Part shown: piece by piece, positions 1 to 8,040 of the stretch
Layout of the letters: each line of letters starts with the position of its first letter
Position numbering within the stretch: the stretch's first letter is position 1
NCBI GenBank assembly: GCA_035771165.1
Contig: JAWNZC010000308.1
Location: forward strand, 30,189-94,188
Direction of reading: 5' to 3'
DNA length: 64,000 nt
DNA from: Paragorgia papillata
Taxonomy: Eukaryota > Cnidaria > Anthozoa > Scleralcyonacea > Coralliidae
The notes under the pieces: model-generated
The model's input: the letters and a program-made list of their open reading frames with translations, nothing else
What the model was told of the DNA's origin: nothing
Database searches by the model: none
Program-made: the position numbers and the translations under genes

Positions 1-1
1 G

Positions 2-100
2 GAGATCAACCTGATTCATCCATATGATCATTTCATTATAACAAATGGGGAAACCAAAAATCCCATCCCAATAAATGAGGAACCTAAGAATTTTACTTAA
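2..100 (+). CDS. C-terminal end of an upstream Polinton gene (runs off the left edge)
   Basis: The frame starting at base 2 is open to a TAA at 98-100 and would encode the last 32 residues of a protein (ending PINEEPKNFT). It overlaps the start of the next gene by 26 bp, a virus-like arrangement. The fragment is too short to identify. A capsid gene would be plausible from the usual neighbourhood of the jelly-roll protein that follows, but that is only inference. The other two frames close within 27 bases. Confidence 0.45.
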   Translation, partial: EINLIHPYDHFIITNGETKNPIPINEEPKNFT

Positions 101-722
101 AAACGGCGAAACAACTGTTAAATTTGAAGATCCTTTGATCATTGAAGATACCAAATTGTTGGTTAAGGATGCAACAGTTTTTTGGGATTTCAATAATTTA
201 ACAAGTCCAACATATGTTATGCATGGATCAAAAAAAATTAGTTTCTACAATGGCTATTGGACTGTTGGTATGATTATGAGATTATTAAAGGAAAACGAAA
301 TAAAGTCAGAATTGCTTCCATATAGCTGTAAAATCAGATTATACCCAACAAGAGACCTTTACCTGCATAAACTTGGTCCTTTGCTAGGATATCCAGAAAC
401 AACAGTAATTAGGGGAGGATCAAGCCTTGTCAGTCCAGAAACAGTCAACATAAATCTTGGAATGAGGTTTGTCTGTATATCTTGCGAGATGATTGATGGA
501 ACTAGGACATCATTTTCAGGAAAACGGGATAGAACAGCTGCAGTTCTTCCAATTACAACAAAACAATTATTGAAGGGATCAGTGGAAAAATTTGCAAACA
601 TCAACTCCGAGGCTATGTTAGACAATGGTGTCTACAATGAACTTAAATTTAAAGTTGACCACAATGTTGGCGACATTCTTCTTGAAATTTTTTTATGTCC
701 ACAGAACTATAAGACTCCATAA
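75..722 (+). CDS. capsid-like protein, probable single jelly-roll minor capsid (penton-type)
   Basis: 215 residues without membrane segments or low-complexity stretches. It is predicted to be rich in short alternating beta strands (for example RFVCISCEMI, VGDILLEIFL). The C-terminal half has the look of the jelly-roll minor capsid proteins of Polintons: a strand with I-x-C, a variable basic loop, an 'AVLPI' strand and a final 'GDILLEIFL' strand. An in-frame TAA sits directly before the ATG, so position 75 is the only possible start, and AATAAATG matches the element's start motif. A hairpin follows at 756-774. The assignment rests on pattern memory, not on a catalytic signature; a spike or other virion surface protein is the alternative. 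Confidence 0.55.
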   Translation: MRNLRILLKNGETTVKFEDPLIIEDTKLLVKDATVFWDFNNLTSPTYVMHGSKKISFYNGYWTVGMIMRLLKENEIKSELLPYSCKIRLYPTRDLYLHKLGPLLGYPETTVIRGGSSLVSPETVNINLGMRFVCISCEMIDGTRTSFSGKRDRTAAVLPITTKQLLKGSVEKFANINSEAMLDNGVYNELKFKVDHNVGDILLEIFLCPQNYKTP

Positions 723-755
723 GGTCTAAAACTTTAATTAAAACTTTTTAAAATA

Positions 756-774
756 TATAACAAAAAATGTTATA
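756..774 (+). terminator. 3' hairpin after the capsid-like gene
   Basis: TATAACA (756-762), loop AAAAA, TGTTATA (768-774): a perfect 7-bp stem followed by AATTTTTTT. The same stem sequence recurs at 1557-1576 behind another gene of this element. A transcription terminator or 3'-end processing signal is inferred. Confidence 0.5.
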
Positions 775-829
775 AATTTTTTACCAAATATAAATTTTTA
801 CTAAAGATTTTTTTCTATTATTATAATAA

Positions 830-1060
830 ATGAATAAGAACGAGGTTTTAAATGATTTGTATGAAGCAGCTTTGATAACAGTTGCAGCTGTTGGAGTAAG
901 TATGGTCGTTAAAAAGTTAACAGGCCAATCTCTCGCAGCGCCAGCAAGTATTAAAGAAACAGCCAAACTTGGAGTTGCAGTTGCAGGTGGGCTATTTACA
1001 GTAAAAATGGCACAGGACAAAGGATACATTCCCAAAAATGTGGACCCAAAGAAAGTATAA
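830..1060 (+). CDS. small membrane protein of the Polinton
   Basis: 76 residues. A short polar N-terminus is followed by a hydrophobic helix (residues about 13-26, ALITVAAVGVSMVV) and a second weakly hydrophobic helix (about 45-58), ending in a basic tail. Small proteins of this type recur beside the capsid genes in animal Polintons; their function is unknown, and an internal virion membrane or membrane-active role is only a guess. The start lies directly behind TATTATAATAA. The reverse-strand frame across the same interval (781-1035) is a shadow. Confidence 0.7.
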   Translation: MNKNEVLNDLYEAALITVAAVGVSMVVKKLTGQSLAAPASIKETAKLGVAVAGGLFTVKMAQDKGYIPKNVDPKKV

Positions 1061-1084
1061 AAAAAAACGTCATTGGATAAAACC

Positions 1085-1106
1085 CAAATTTTACAAATGA
1101 AATTTG
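1085..1106 (+). terminator. 3' hairpin after the small membrane protein gene
   Basis: CAAATTT (1085-1091), 8-nt loop, AAATTTG (1100-1106): a perfect 7-bp stem in the 79-bp gap between two same-strand genes. It has no strong T tract directly after it, so it is weaker than the other hairpins of this element. Confidence 0.3.
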
Positions 1107-1139
1107 AACTGCAAAAGTCAAACTTCTTTTTTTAAATAA

Positions 1140-1538
1140 ATGGCATCAATGATAGCAGGAGGGTTGTTCAATGCAGTTGCCTTTGCTGGTGCTGGTTATT
1201 TGTTTCAATCATTTAACAAACATGGTTATGCTGACGAGGCGAAAAGACATAATTTGGCAACAGAAAAACTTCAAAAAGACAAAGAAAAGTTTTTTGAAAA
1301 TGAAATTAAAAGAAAGGACAAGGTCAGAGAATTACAAGATGAAATTCGGAATGCAAACTATAACATGCAAGACACTTCAAAGGCTTTCCAAGAACTCCAT
1401 GAAATTTTACAAGAAAAAACGGTAGAACCAGCACTTGATGACTATTACCAGCCAAGCGATGAAATGGAAAAATATATGACTATTACTGTAACACTTTTAG
1501 GGGCTGGTGCTGGTTGGTTGTTGGCTGTTGTTGTTTAA
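1140..1538 (+). CDS. coiled-coil protein with terminal membrane helices
   Basis: 132 residues. An N-terminal hydrophobic segment (about 4-24) is followed by a highly charged coiled coil (about 30-95, rich in K, E, D and Q) and a C-terminal hydrophobic helix (about 113-132, TITVTLLGAGAGWLLAVVV) ending at the last residue. This hairpin-like layout recurs among proteins encoded by animal Polintons and suggests a membrane-tethered structural protein. No enzymatic motif is visible. It ends 65 bp from the convergent zinc-ribbon gene, with a hairpin between them. Confidence 0.7.
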   Translation: MASMIAGGLFNAVAFAGAGYLFQSFNKHGYADEAKRHNLATEKLQKDKEKFFENEIKRKDKVRELQDEIRNANYNMQDTSKAFQELHEILQEKTVEPALDDYYQPSDEMEKYMTITVTLLGAGAGWLLAVVV

Positions 1539-1556
1539 AAATATTTGGTAAAAATT

Positions 1557-1576
1557 TATAACATATGTTTGTTATA
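1557..1576. terminator. hairpin between two convergent genes
   Basis: TATAACA (1557-1563), loop TATGTT, TGTTATA (1570-1576). The stem is identical to the one at 756-774. It lies in the 64-bp gap where the plus-strand gene 1140-1538 meets the minus-strand gene 1603-2313, as expected for a bidirectional 3'-end signal. Confidence 0.5.
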
Positions 1577-1602
1577 TATTTTGAAAAGTTTTTATGGGAT
1601 TC

Positions 1603-2313
1603 TTAACATTTTTTTTCTTCTTCAATAATTTTTGTATACTCCTTACATTTTCTAATCCCACTCATTTCTTCTATTTCCAGAACATTTTCAACACTAAGAG
1701 CATTGCCAAAAACTTTGAATCCTGTTTGATATGATATATATGCATTATTTTTTGGAGAATAATTTAAAATATATTTTATTTCGTCAAATGTTTTTAGTTC
1801 TCCCAAAGTTGGTTTTTTCATGGTTTTCAAAAGATCATCTCTTTGGCAGATTCCAAAAATGATGAACATAATGTAATTCATACTATATTTTCTGTCCAAA
1901 ACCAAACCTGACCCTACAAGAATTCTATTGACCTTATAGAAAAATTTCATGATCTCGTAACCAACAATTATCTCTTCCTTTGGAAATAATTTCCAGAATG
2001 TTTTTACATATCTTTTCAAAAGTGGTGGGGTTGGTCCTTTGTGGTTGTAGGCATGTAACTTTAATAACACCAAACCACATTTTCCACAAATTATGGATCC
2101 TTCAACCTCAATATTTGGTACCTTACAACAACCACTTTTGTCCTTATATGTTTCGAGTTCTAAAAGACTTTCGTTAAATTCTTTGGGTTTTTCTCTAAGG
2201 GTTAAGTTTTGCAAAGCTTCAGCGACGTCATTTTTTCCCTTAGTTTCAATAATGGGATTACCAAAAACATCTAAATTTTGATATGGCTTTTTAAATTTTG
2301 GGAAGCTTAACAT
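1603..2313 (-). CDS. zinc-ribbon protein, TFIIB/VLTF3-like (candidate transcription factor)
   Basis: 236 residues. Residues 62-82 hold adjacent Cys62-Cys63, then a beta hairpin with 'VEGSII' and C-G-K-C-G-L-V-L (Cys76, Cys79). The spacing and the 'G-x-I-I-C-x-x-C-G-L-V' signature are those of the TFIIB-type zinc ribbon. A basic helical region follows (about 95-190, with 'RKYSMNYIMFIIFGICQRDDL'-type helices) that could be a cyclin-like fold. A zinc ribbon followed by a helical domain is also the layout of poxvirus late factor VLTF3 homologues in large DNA viruses. The family assignment is inferred from this pattern only; a non-transcriptional zinc-ribbon protein remains possible. The start lies behind TATAATAAAAGAA, identical to the sequence before the gene at 6620. 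Confidence 0.45.
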   Translation of the reverse strand: MLSFPKFKKPYQNLDVFGNPIIETKGKNDVAEALQNLTLREKPKEFNESLLELETYKDKSGCCKVPNIEVEGSIICGKCGLVLLKLHAYNHKGPTPPLLKRYVKTFWKLFPKEEIIVGYEIMKFFYKVNRILVGSGLVLDRKYSMNYIMFIIFGICQRDDLLKTMKKPTLGELKTFDEIKYILNYSPKNNAYISYQTGFKVFGNALSVENVLEIEEMSGIRKCKEYTKIIEEEKKC

Positions 2314-2325
2314 TTCTTTCTTTTA

Positions 2326-3540
2326 TTATATTAATCTCGCTATCCCTTTAAATACCAAGAAAACCGTCCCAATTGATGCCCCAAAAACTTCTGGCAATCT
2401 GGTGTCGCTTTTTTCTACAATTTCAGGTGTAAAAATTCCTGGCTTATATTTTTTCTCATTAATTTCAACAGGTTTTAAAGGTTTTTCAGGAAATTTTTCA
2501 AAGGGTTTTCCAATGGGTTTCCCAATATTTAAGTGTCTGTTAAGTCCAAGAGCCATCCTGTTTGTGGCCAGGGTAAGAACATTATTGAACCCACTAATTG
2601 GGTTAATAAGGATTCTCATGTCTGATGGAATTAGAATTAAACCTGGGGATATTGCAAAATTTAAAACAACATTTGTGGACTTAATAGCCTGTCTCATATT
2701 TGAAATAGAAACAGTAATGTCATCCTGGGCTATGGTGTCCTCCATTAACTTTTTAAACACTTCTTGTGTTTGTAAACTTTTAGCTCCTTCGCCAACAATG
2801 ACCCACCTTGTTTTTGCCTGGGCTCCCAACACACAGTAAACAAAAGATTCTAAGGATTGTTGGAACAACTTTTGACCTAATAATGTTAACCCATTAGAAC
2901 TTTCAGGTACAAAATGTTTGAGATCGTCGGGATGCCTTGAACCAGCTGACACCAATTCCTCATATTCGTTAACCCTTCCATAACTCTTTTTTGTTAAATT
3001 TACATACCTGACTTCATATCCGAGGTCTTTCATATCTTGGGTAAATTCTTTTGCATTTTGTGTAGAATTACTTATCTTCCTGACCCAAACATCATTAGGG
3101 TTGTGTTGTAAAATTTTTATGACATTTTCTGTCAAAAACCTTCTAAGTTTGTTAGGATGTTTTAAGAACCTTCTGACCTGAAAAACATAATGATAATGGA
3201 CAATACTTGTCAAAAAATAAGATCTAAATCTTTTAAATCCATTCTTGAAATGTTTGTTTGAAATTCCACACAAATAGCTTGCAACATAACTGGCAGCAAT
3301 GGATGTAAAATATGGAATTGTAAGGAAGTCATTTAATGTTGGGTTCCTTATTTTCATTGGCTGTTGAAATGTTAAATCTATGGGGTTCAAATTTACAATA
3401 AAGTTTTCTTTTTCATTTGCAAATATTGTAATGGTGTTTATATTTACAGAAGCCTTTGGTTGTTTGGTAAATTTCTGGACTGTTCCAAAAACGTCCCACT
3501 CTTTTGGCCAAGATTCTAAAATCTTTTTGAATTCTGTCAT
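2326..3540 (-). CDS. unrecognised 404-residue Polinton protein with C-terminal membrane anchor
   Basis: I do not recognise this family. The protein has a mixed alpha/beta N-terminal part, a basic helical stretch (about 95-150), a possible Ser/Ala-rich helical region (about 215-300), a proline-rich linker (about 335-375, with repeated PIGKPFEKFPEKPLKP-like units) and a hydrophobic C-terminus (about 387-404). The layout fits a virion or membrane-tethered protein. It is divergently arranged with the integrase gene over a 77-bp gap and lies 12 bp upstream of the zinc-ribbon gene, so the two minus-strand genes may be co-transcribed. The start lies behind CTAATAAACA. Confidence 0.6.
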   Translation of the reverse strand: MTEFKKILESWPKEWDVFGTVQKFTKQPKASVNINTITIFANEKENFIVNLNPIDLTFQQPMKIRNPTLNDFLTIPYFTSIAASYVASYLCGISNKHFKNGFKRFRSYFLTSIVHYHYVFQVRRFLKHPNKLRRFLTENVIKILQHNPNDVWVRKISNSTQNAKEFTQDMKDLGYEVRYVNLTKKSYGRVNEYEELVSAGSRHPDDLKHFVPESSNGLTLLGQKLFQQSLESFVYCVLGAQAKTRWVIVGEGAKSLQTQEVFKKLMEDTIAQDDITVSISNMRQAIKSTNVVLNFAISPGLILIPSDMRILINPISGFNNVLTLATNRMALGLNRHLNIGKPIGKPFEKFPEKPLKPVEINEKKYKPGIFTPEIVEKSDTRLPEVFGASIGTVFLVFKGIARLI

Positions 3541-3617
3541 TGTTTATTAGAGTTTGGAATTTTTGGGGTTTCAAAAGGTTTTACAAAAGGTTTTACAAAA
3601 GGTTTCCCCAAAATAAA
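3541..3617. promoter_or_regulatory. 77-bp divergent promoter region (integrase / 404-aa gene)
   Basis: It separates two divergently transcribed genes. Next to the minus-strand ATG it reads CTAATAAACA, and next to the plus-strand ATG it reads CCAAAATAAA. Since no gene ends here, the AATAAA words cannot be poly(A) signals of an upstream gene. The centre has a short direct repeat (GGTTTTACAAAA, three imperfect copies at about 3570-3605). Confidence 0.45.
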
Positions 3618-4589
3618 ATGGAAGACGAACTTTTACTCATTGATCTTGAGTTACGAGATATTTACTACAATCCTGTAACAGGTTACCAATCCATGGAAAA
3701 ACTTTACCAAGCTGCTGTAAAAGAAAACCCTTCAATAACCCGAAAACAAGTAAAGGAGTGGTTGCACAGCCAAAAAGTTTTTACTTTACACAAAACCATT
3801 AAAAAACCAAGAAAATACCAGAAAACATTTGTTAAAAATCTTGCTGACCAGATGCAAATGGACTTGGTGGATATGGCGAAATTTGGTTCTGAAAATAATG
3901 ACCAAAAGTGGATATTGACTGGAATAGAAATTTTAAGCAGATTTGGTTTTGCTGTTCCTGTCCATAGAAAAAACACAGCAAGTATGGTGGCTGGAGTTAG
4001 CAAAATGTTGGAAGAATTTAAGAAAAGATTTGGTAAATATCCGGAAACGGTCCAGTTTGACGAAGGAAAGGAGTTTTATAATGTTGGGGTAAAAACTCTT
4101 TTGAAATCTTTTGACATAGAATATTTTTCATCCAGATCTCATAGAAAGGCTGCACTTGTAGAAAGATTCAACAGAACTCTGAAAACCAGAATGTGGAAAT
4201 TTTTTACTTTTAAAGGAAACAAAGAGTGGTTAAATAGTTTAGACAAGTTTACAAATAGTTACAACAACACCATTCATAGCACTATTAAAATGAAACCAAA
4301 GGATGTTAACGATAGCAACCAATCCAAAGTTTTTCTTACACTATATGGGATCCCACCTCTTGAATCCCAAGTAAACCCAAAATTCAAAATTGGCGACCAT
4401 GTTAGAATTCAAAAGTACAGGAAAAACTTTGCAAAAGGTTATGATCCAAATTTTACAGATGAAATTTTTGTTGTGTCAGCTGTTTTTAGAGGTGCCCCTG
4501 TTATGTATAGAATTCGGGATAAGGAGGAGGACATTATGGGAAAATTTTATGGCGAGGAGTTGGTAAAAGTTATTGGTAAACAAACATAA
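3618..4589 (+). CDS. Polinton integrase, retrovirus/Ginger-type DD-E
   Basis: 323 residues from the ATG at 3618. An in-frame extension back to 3540 would need a TTG start and overlaps the divergent promoter, so it is rejected. The N-terminal helical part is followed by an RNase H-fold catalytic core: first Asp in QMDLVDM, second Asp in VQFDEGKEF, Glu in AALVERFNRTLK with 33 residues between the last two. The C-terminal SH3/chromo-like segment has the typical 'YRIRDKEEDIMGKFYGEEL' pattern of Polinton integrases. The enzyme would catalyse insertion of the element ends into host DNA. All three catalytic residues are present. Confidence 0.93.
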   Translation: MEDELLLIDLELRDIYYNPVTGYQSMEKLYQAAVKENPSITRKQVKEWLHSQKVFTLHKTIKKPRKYQKTFVKNLADQMQMDLVDMAKFGSENNDQKWILTGIEILSRFGFAVPVHRKNTASMVAGVSKMLEEFKKRFGKYPETVQFDEGKEFYNVGVKTLLKSFDIEYFSSRSHRKAALVERFNRTLKTRMWKFFTFKGNKEWLNSLDKFTNSYNNTIHSTIKMKPKDVNDSNQSKVFLTLYGIPPLESQVNPKFKIGDHVRIQKYRKNFAKGYDPNFTDEIFVVSAVFRGAPVMYRIRDKEEDIMGKFYGEELVKVIGKQT

Positions 4590-4596
4590 ATAAATA

Positions 4597-5937
4597 ATGG
4601 CTGATACAATGAACATGAAGGATTTAAATCCAGATGAAACACCTGAAGAAGAACAAGATCGTTTAAACGAAGAAGAAGAGGCTGAAACAAATGTTGACGA
4701 TGAAGAAGATGAAGAAGATGATGACTTTTATGATGCTAAAGATAACTATGAATTTGATATGCAAGAGCAGGATGAAATAACCAGAAGACTTGATGAAATA
4801 AGAGGTAAGGGGAAGAAAAAACCAACTGCTAAGGAACTAAAGGCACAAGAACTGGCAGAAAATCATATAAAAGGACTTATAAAAAGAAGAGGTACCCTAA
4901 AAAGAAGAAAATTTATCAAAGATGTTTTTGGACAGCAAGTAGTCAAAAAGGATGGTACCGAAAGCAAAAAATTAATAGAAAAAAGTAAACTAATTTACAA
5001 TGCAGAAACAGAAGAACCAATTGGAATAACCTTTGATGGTGTAAACATTATGTCCAAAGATGCCACCGGAAAGTTTGTACCAAATGAAGGGCAAGGGGAA
5101 TACCAGGAAAAAATTGACGAATTCCAGGACTTATTAAAAGCAGCCGCAGTAGAGGCCAAAAATTCATCAGCTGGATCCTTTGCAAAAAAACTAGGGATTA
5201 GTCGAGAAGCAGCCGAAACACTCCGTAGGGCTGTCTCAAATGATTTGCGGAACAGAATAATAATGATGGGGGATGCTATATTTTCTGAAATTACTGTTAG
5301 AGGGGAAAAGGACACCAACCTTGGAAACATTGGTGGTGTTTTAAAAGATGTTGACCATATTGTTAATAGCCCCCACCTAACACACAAAGACAAAGTACAA
5401 ATGCTTAAAGATAACTTGGAAGCTGCCAAAATCAACAAAACCCTTTACAGTGACCTATACAAGGCTGAGAAAAATCGAGAAAAAAAAATTCTTTTTGGAA
5501 TGGGAAGGGATGCATCTGCATTACAAGCTGACCGAGATAGACTGCTGTTAAACATGAAACCACTGGAAAAAGAAACAGAAAAAATAGCGGAAGAGCATGT
5601 TATAACCAGATTTGAAAAATTTAAAGAATGGGCCAAAGAAAACATGGGTGTATCAGCTGCTATTGCAATTTCCATTGCAGGGATCATAACAACTGTGGTG
5701 TTAGCTGGAAAAGCTGCTGTTGTAACGACAGCAAAGGCGACAGGAGCATTAGGAAAAGCCTTAGCAAAACTTGCCAAAGCTGCCTGGCCTGTATTGGCAC
5801 CAATTTTAAGCATATTGGCAACTGCACTATCGTGGGGTGCAAAGGGGCTTGCATGGTTGGCGAAAAATCTGTGGGTCCTTGCAATAGGTTTAACATATTT
5901 TGTTTACACAGAGTACAAAGAAAGATATAAAAAATAA
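4597..5937 (+). CDS. large acidic/membrane virion-type protein
   Basis: 446 residues. The first 65 are strongly acidic (runs of E and D). A basic alpha-helical middle (about 66-340) follows, and the C-terminal 100 residues carry several hydrophobic amphipathic helices rich in G, A and W (about 350-440), ending in a basic tail. The C-terminal 'WGAKGLAWLAKNLWVLAIGL' type region recurs in cnidarian Polinton proteins known to me only as uncharacterised. A membrane-associated structural protein is inferred. It begins 7 bp after the integrase stop, suggesting tight co-expression, although it has its own ATAAATAA-ATG start motif. Confidence 0.65.
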   Translation: MADTMNMKDLNPDETPEEEQDRLNEEEEAETNVDDEEDEEDDDFYDAKDNYEFDMQEQDEITRRLDEIRGKGKKKPTAKELKAQELAENHIKGLIKRRGTLKRRKFIKDVFGQQVVKKDGTESKKLIEKSKLIYNAETEEPIGITFDGVNIMSKDATGKFVPNEGQGEYQEKIDEFQDLLKAAAVEAKNSSAGSFAKKLGISREAAETLRRAVSNDLRNRIIMMGDAIFSEITVRGEKDTNLGNIGGVLKDVDHIVNSPHLTHKDKVQMLKDNLEAAKINKTLYSDLYKAEKNREKKILFGMGRDASALQADRDRLLLNMKPLEKETEKIAEEHVITRFEKFKEWAKENMGVSAAIAISIAGIITTVVLAGKAAVVTTAKATGALGKALAKLAKAAWPVLAPILSILATALSWGAKGLAWLAKNLWVLAIGLTYFVYTEYKERYKK

Positions 5938-6008
5938 TAAAAATAATAAAAATAACAAAAAGCCAAAACTTCTAAAAGTTAAAAATAAAGTTTTTTCCAC
6001 TATTATAA

Positions 6009-6524
6009 ATGAACACAGAATACGCAACAATGAATGAAGAAAAAAATGAAGATCCGCTAAATTTAAACCTTAGAGAAGACCTTATCCGCCTATCCTTTGC
6101 AAAGGAGATCAAACATTCGGAAGCATATTTAAAAAAAGCCTCAATGACCCAACTTGAAAAAATTAAGCTCAGCTATGAAAGAACCCAACTTGACAAAACA
6201 ACTTCTTTGTTAACTGAGACCCTTGTAACAAAATTTTCAGAGTTAATGGAACAGTTAGACTTAATACAAAATGACGAAAAACTGGATGCAGAACTATCAT
6301 CAAACAAACTATTTTGCGATGATGTTAAATCCTTGGTTAAAAAAATTTCGCCATATATTCCAATGATTGGTTTGCTAACTGGTGGCATCATTATTGCGAA
6401 ACATGTTTGGGACCGGGGCGAAGTAAAGAAACCAAGTCCAAATAAAAATGTTACAGTACAAAATAATGAAAATCCTAATGAAAATGACAGTGGTGTCAGT
6501 TCTGTTGATCCCAATAACAGTTGA
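6009..6524 (+). CDS. helical protein with one membrane segment
   Basis: 171 residues. The N-terminal 110 residues are charged and alpha-helical with possible coiled coils. A hydrophobic segment (about 116-133, YIPMIGLLTGGIIIAKHVW) is followed by a polar, Asn/Pro-rich tail. I recognise no family beyond similar uncharacterised proteins in other cnidarian Polintons. It is the only Polinton gene in this window that stops with TGA rather than TAA. The start sits behind ATTATAAATG, and a strong hairpin follows. Confidence 0.65.
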   Translation: MNTEYATMNEEKNEDPLNLNLREDLIRLSFAKEIKHSEAYLKKASMTQLEKIKLSYERTQLDKTTSLLTETLVTKFSELMEQLDLIQNDEKLDAELSSNKLFCDDVKSLVKKISPYIPMIGLLTGGIIIAKHVWDRGEVKKPSPNKNVTVQNNENPNENDSGVSSVDPNNS

Positions 6525-6549
6525 GTTAATTTTGCTTAAGTTTTTGCTA

Positions 6550-6577
6550 TTTTCCTAATCTGTTTGGGTTAGGAAAA
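6550..6577 (+). terminator. 3' hairpin after the 171-aa gene
   Basis: TTTTCCTAA (6550-6558), 10-nt loop, TTAGGAAAA (6569-6577): a perfect 9-bp stem in the 95-bp gap before the next gene. One of the strongest hairpins of the element, though A-rich rather than T-rich downstream. Confidence 0.45.
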
Positions 6578-6619
6578 AATTGAGAAAAAAACCCCATAAA
6601 ATACAGTATAATAAAAGAA

Positions 6620-7102
6620 ATGAACCCTACTGTTGAAATTAATATTAAGTTTCAAGAACAAAATGAACCTATTCAAACCGAAGAAGAGTTAGAAGAGGAA
6701 ATAAAAATCTTACAAAAGCAACTATTCAAAAAGCTGGAAATTCGGGACCAATTGTCCGAAATTCGTAAATCAAAAGTTGGTACGCAGAAAGCAGAGCTAA
6801 TTAGTTTAGCTACTAAAAAAGGAATCAAAGGTACAGAAGCACTAACAAAAAGAACACTTTGCGAAAAACTTGACATTCCATATATTCCAAGAAAGGCCGG
6901 TAACGGTAACCCAAATTTCAGAGAGCTAGAACCTGTTAAAATTTTGTTAACAGCTTTGCAAGATGGAGAAGAAGTAGAGTTTTCAAGTCTTAGAAAAGCA
7001 GCTTTGGCTGTTGGAAAAAAACATGGTATTTCTATCGCCTACTATATCAAAAACAAAAAAGTTATTAGGTACAAAGACAAATATTGGTTAGTAAGTCGTT
7101 AA
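6620..7102 (+). CDS. small DNA-binding-like protein, tandem family copy 1
   Basis: 160 residues. An acidic coiled-coil start (about 15-50) is followed by a short helical motif (about 55-90, 'AELISLATKKGIKG...KRTLCEKLDIP') resembling SAP-like or other small DNA-binding helices. The C-terminal domain (about 110-160) has 'FSSLRKAALAVGKKHGISIAYYIKNKKVIRYKDKYWLVSR', which resembles the NUMOD1-type helix-turn-helix found in homing endonuclease contexts. It is clearly paralogous to the gene at 7463-7894 (shared TLCEKLDIP and YIKN-x-x-V-x-YKxKYWxVSR) and to the fragment at 7144-7387. No nuclease motif is visible. Function unknown; DNA or regulatory binding is inferred. Confidence 0.6.
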   Translation: MNPTVEINIKFQEQNEPIQTEEELEEEIKILQKQLFKKLEIRDQLSEIRKSKVGTQKAELISLATKKGIKGTEALTKRTLCEKLDIPYIPRKAGNGNPNFRELEPVKILLTALQDGEEVEFSSLRKAALAVGKKHGISIAYYIKNKKVIRYKDKYWLVSR

Positions 7103-7143
7103 AAAATCGCCATCTGTAGAGTCTTTAAAACAAAATAAAATAA

Positions 7144-7387
7144 ATGATGATGACAAAAATCTTAAACTGGTATCGTCAAATTCGACAGAAAAGGTCGGAC
7201 AGAAGAAATCTGGTTCTTAGAAAAAATTGGGTTTTAAAAGAAAAAGAACGATGGGTGCACAATAATGAAAGAAATGATCATTATTACTGAAAATTTCTAA
7301 AAACATGCTTCTAACATTGTTTACATTGTTGAAAATAAAAAAGTCATTTGGTACAAGGATAAACAATGGACTGTAAGCAGAAAGTAA
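7144..7387 (+). pseudogene. degraded middle copy of the tandem small-protein family
   Basis: Between the two intact paralogues, the end of this stretch (about 7319-7387) translates to a tail ENKKVIWYKDKQWTVSRK and stop, matching the C-termini of both neighbours. The front (7144-7290) keeps a proper start motif (AAATAAATG) and a 48-codon frame that no longer reads into the tail. It looks like a third family member decayed by deletion and frameshift. No intact protein is expected unless the 48-codon frame is used on its own. Confidence 0.6.
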
Positions 7388-7462
7388 AAAATATGTTAAA
7401 CTAAAAATCAAAATCTCTTATTCCAACAATAAGAAATTTTAAAAGAAACCATATAATAAACA

Positions 7463-7894
7463 ATGACAACATATGAAAAAACTCCACAAGAACTCAAAAA
7501 ACTTTTCCAAATAAGAATGCAATTAAGAACAAGCGCAAACAAAAGATTACAAACAATACGGGAAGAAGGATTTCCACCATCATCACTCAAAGAACTTAGA
7601 ATATTAGGAGGAAGACTTGGTGTCAAAGGATCCCATAGTTCCAACACGAAAACACTATGCGAAAAACTTGACATTCCATTAGTAAAAAATGAAGTCTATG
7701 AAAAACACCACAGAAACGTAATCAGAACACCAGTAAAAATAACATTCACTTCTGTTGATGGAGAAAAAATAGAGTTCCCAAGTATTTACAATGCTGGTCT
7801 TAGTCTAAACAGAAACCCAAGTTGTATCCCATTTTACATAAAAAACCAAAGAGAAGTTATGTATAAAGGTAAATATTGGTCAGTAAGTCGTTAA
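7463..7894 (+). CDS. small DNA-binding-like protein, tandem family copy 3
   Basis: 143 residues with the same two-part layout as the gene at 6620: a basic helical N-terminal half with 'TKTLCEKLDIP' near residue 67-77, and a C-terminal NUMOD1-like module ('EFPSIYNAGLSLNRNPSCIPFYIKNQREVMYKGKYWSVSR'). The N-terminal halves of the two copies differ strongly while the C-terminal motif is kept, so the module at the C-terminus is probably the functional core. The start is behind TATAATAAACA. The reverse frame 7408-7674 is a shadow. Confidence 0.6.
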   Translation: MTTYEKTPQELKKLFQIRMQLRTSANKRLQTIREEGFPPSSLKELRILGGRLGVKGSHSSNTKTLCEKLDIPLVKNEVYEKHHRNVIRTPVKITFTSVDGEKIEFPSIYNAGLSLNRNPSCIPFYIKNQREVMYKGKYWSVSR

Positions 7895-7995
7895 AAATTT
7901 TAATTTAAACTATATATAAATAGGACTCTATACTGTTTTCTAAGGTTTCATTTCTCTCCAAAAAAAAGTTGTGTACTTCGTCATTTTTAACAAAG

Positions 7996-8026
7996 ATTCC
8001 TTTCATTAGTTGAAAGGAATTTTTTT
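7996..8026. terminator. strong hairpin plus T tract between convergent genes
   Basis: ATTCCTTTCA (7996-8005), loop TTAGT, TGAAAGGAAT (8011-8020), then six further T: a perfect 10-bp stem with a T tract, like a factor-independent terminator. It lies in the 146-bp gap between the plus-strand gene ending at 7894 and the minus-strand small gene ending at 8041. The longest and cleanest stem of the series. Confidence 0.55.
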
Positions 8027-8040
8027 AATGAAGTTTTTTT

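Noticed and set aside
3540..3617. N-terminal extension of the integrase from position 3540
   Set aside because: It needs a TTG start, adds a repetitive Phe/Lys/Arg-rich peptide and overlaps the divergent promoter; the ATG at 3618 has the element's start motif.
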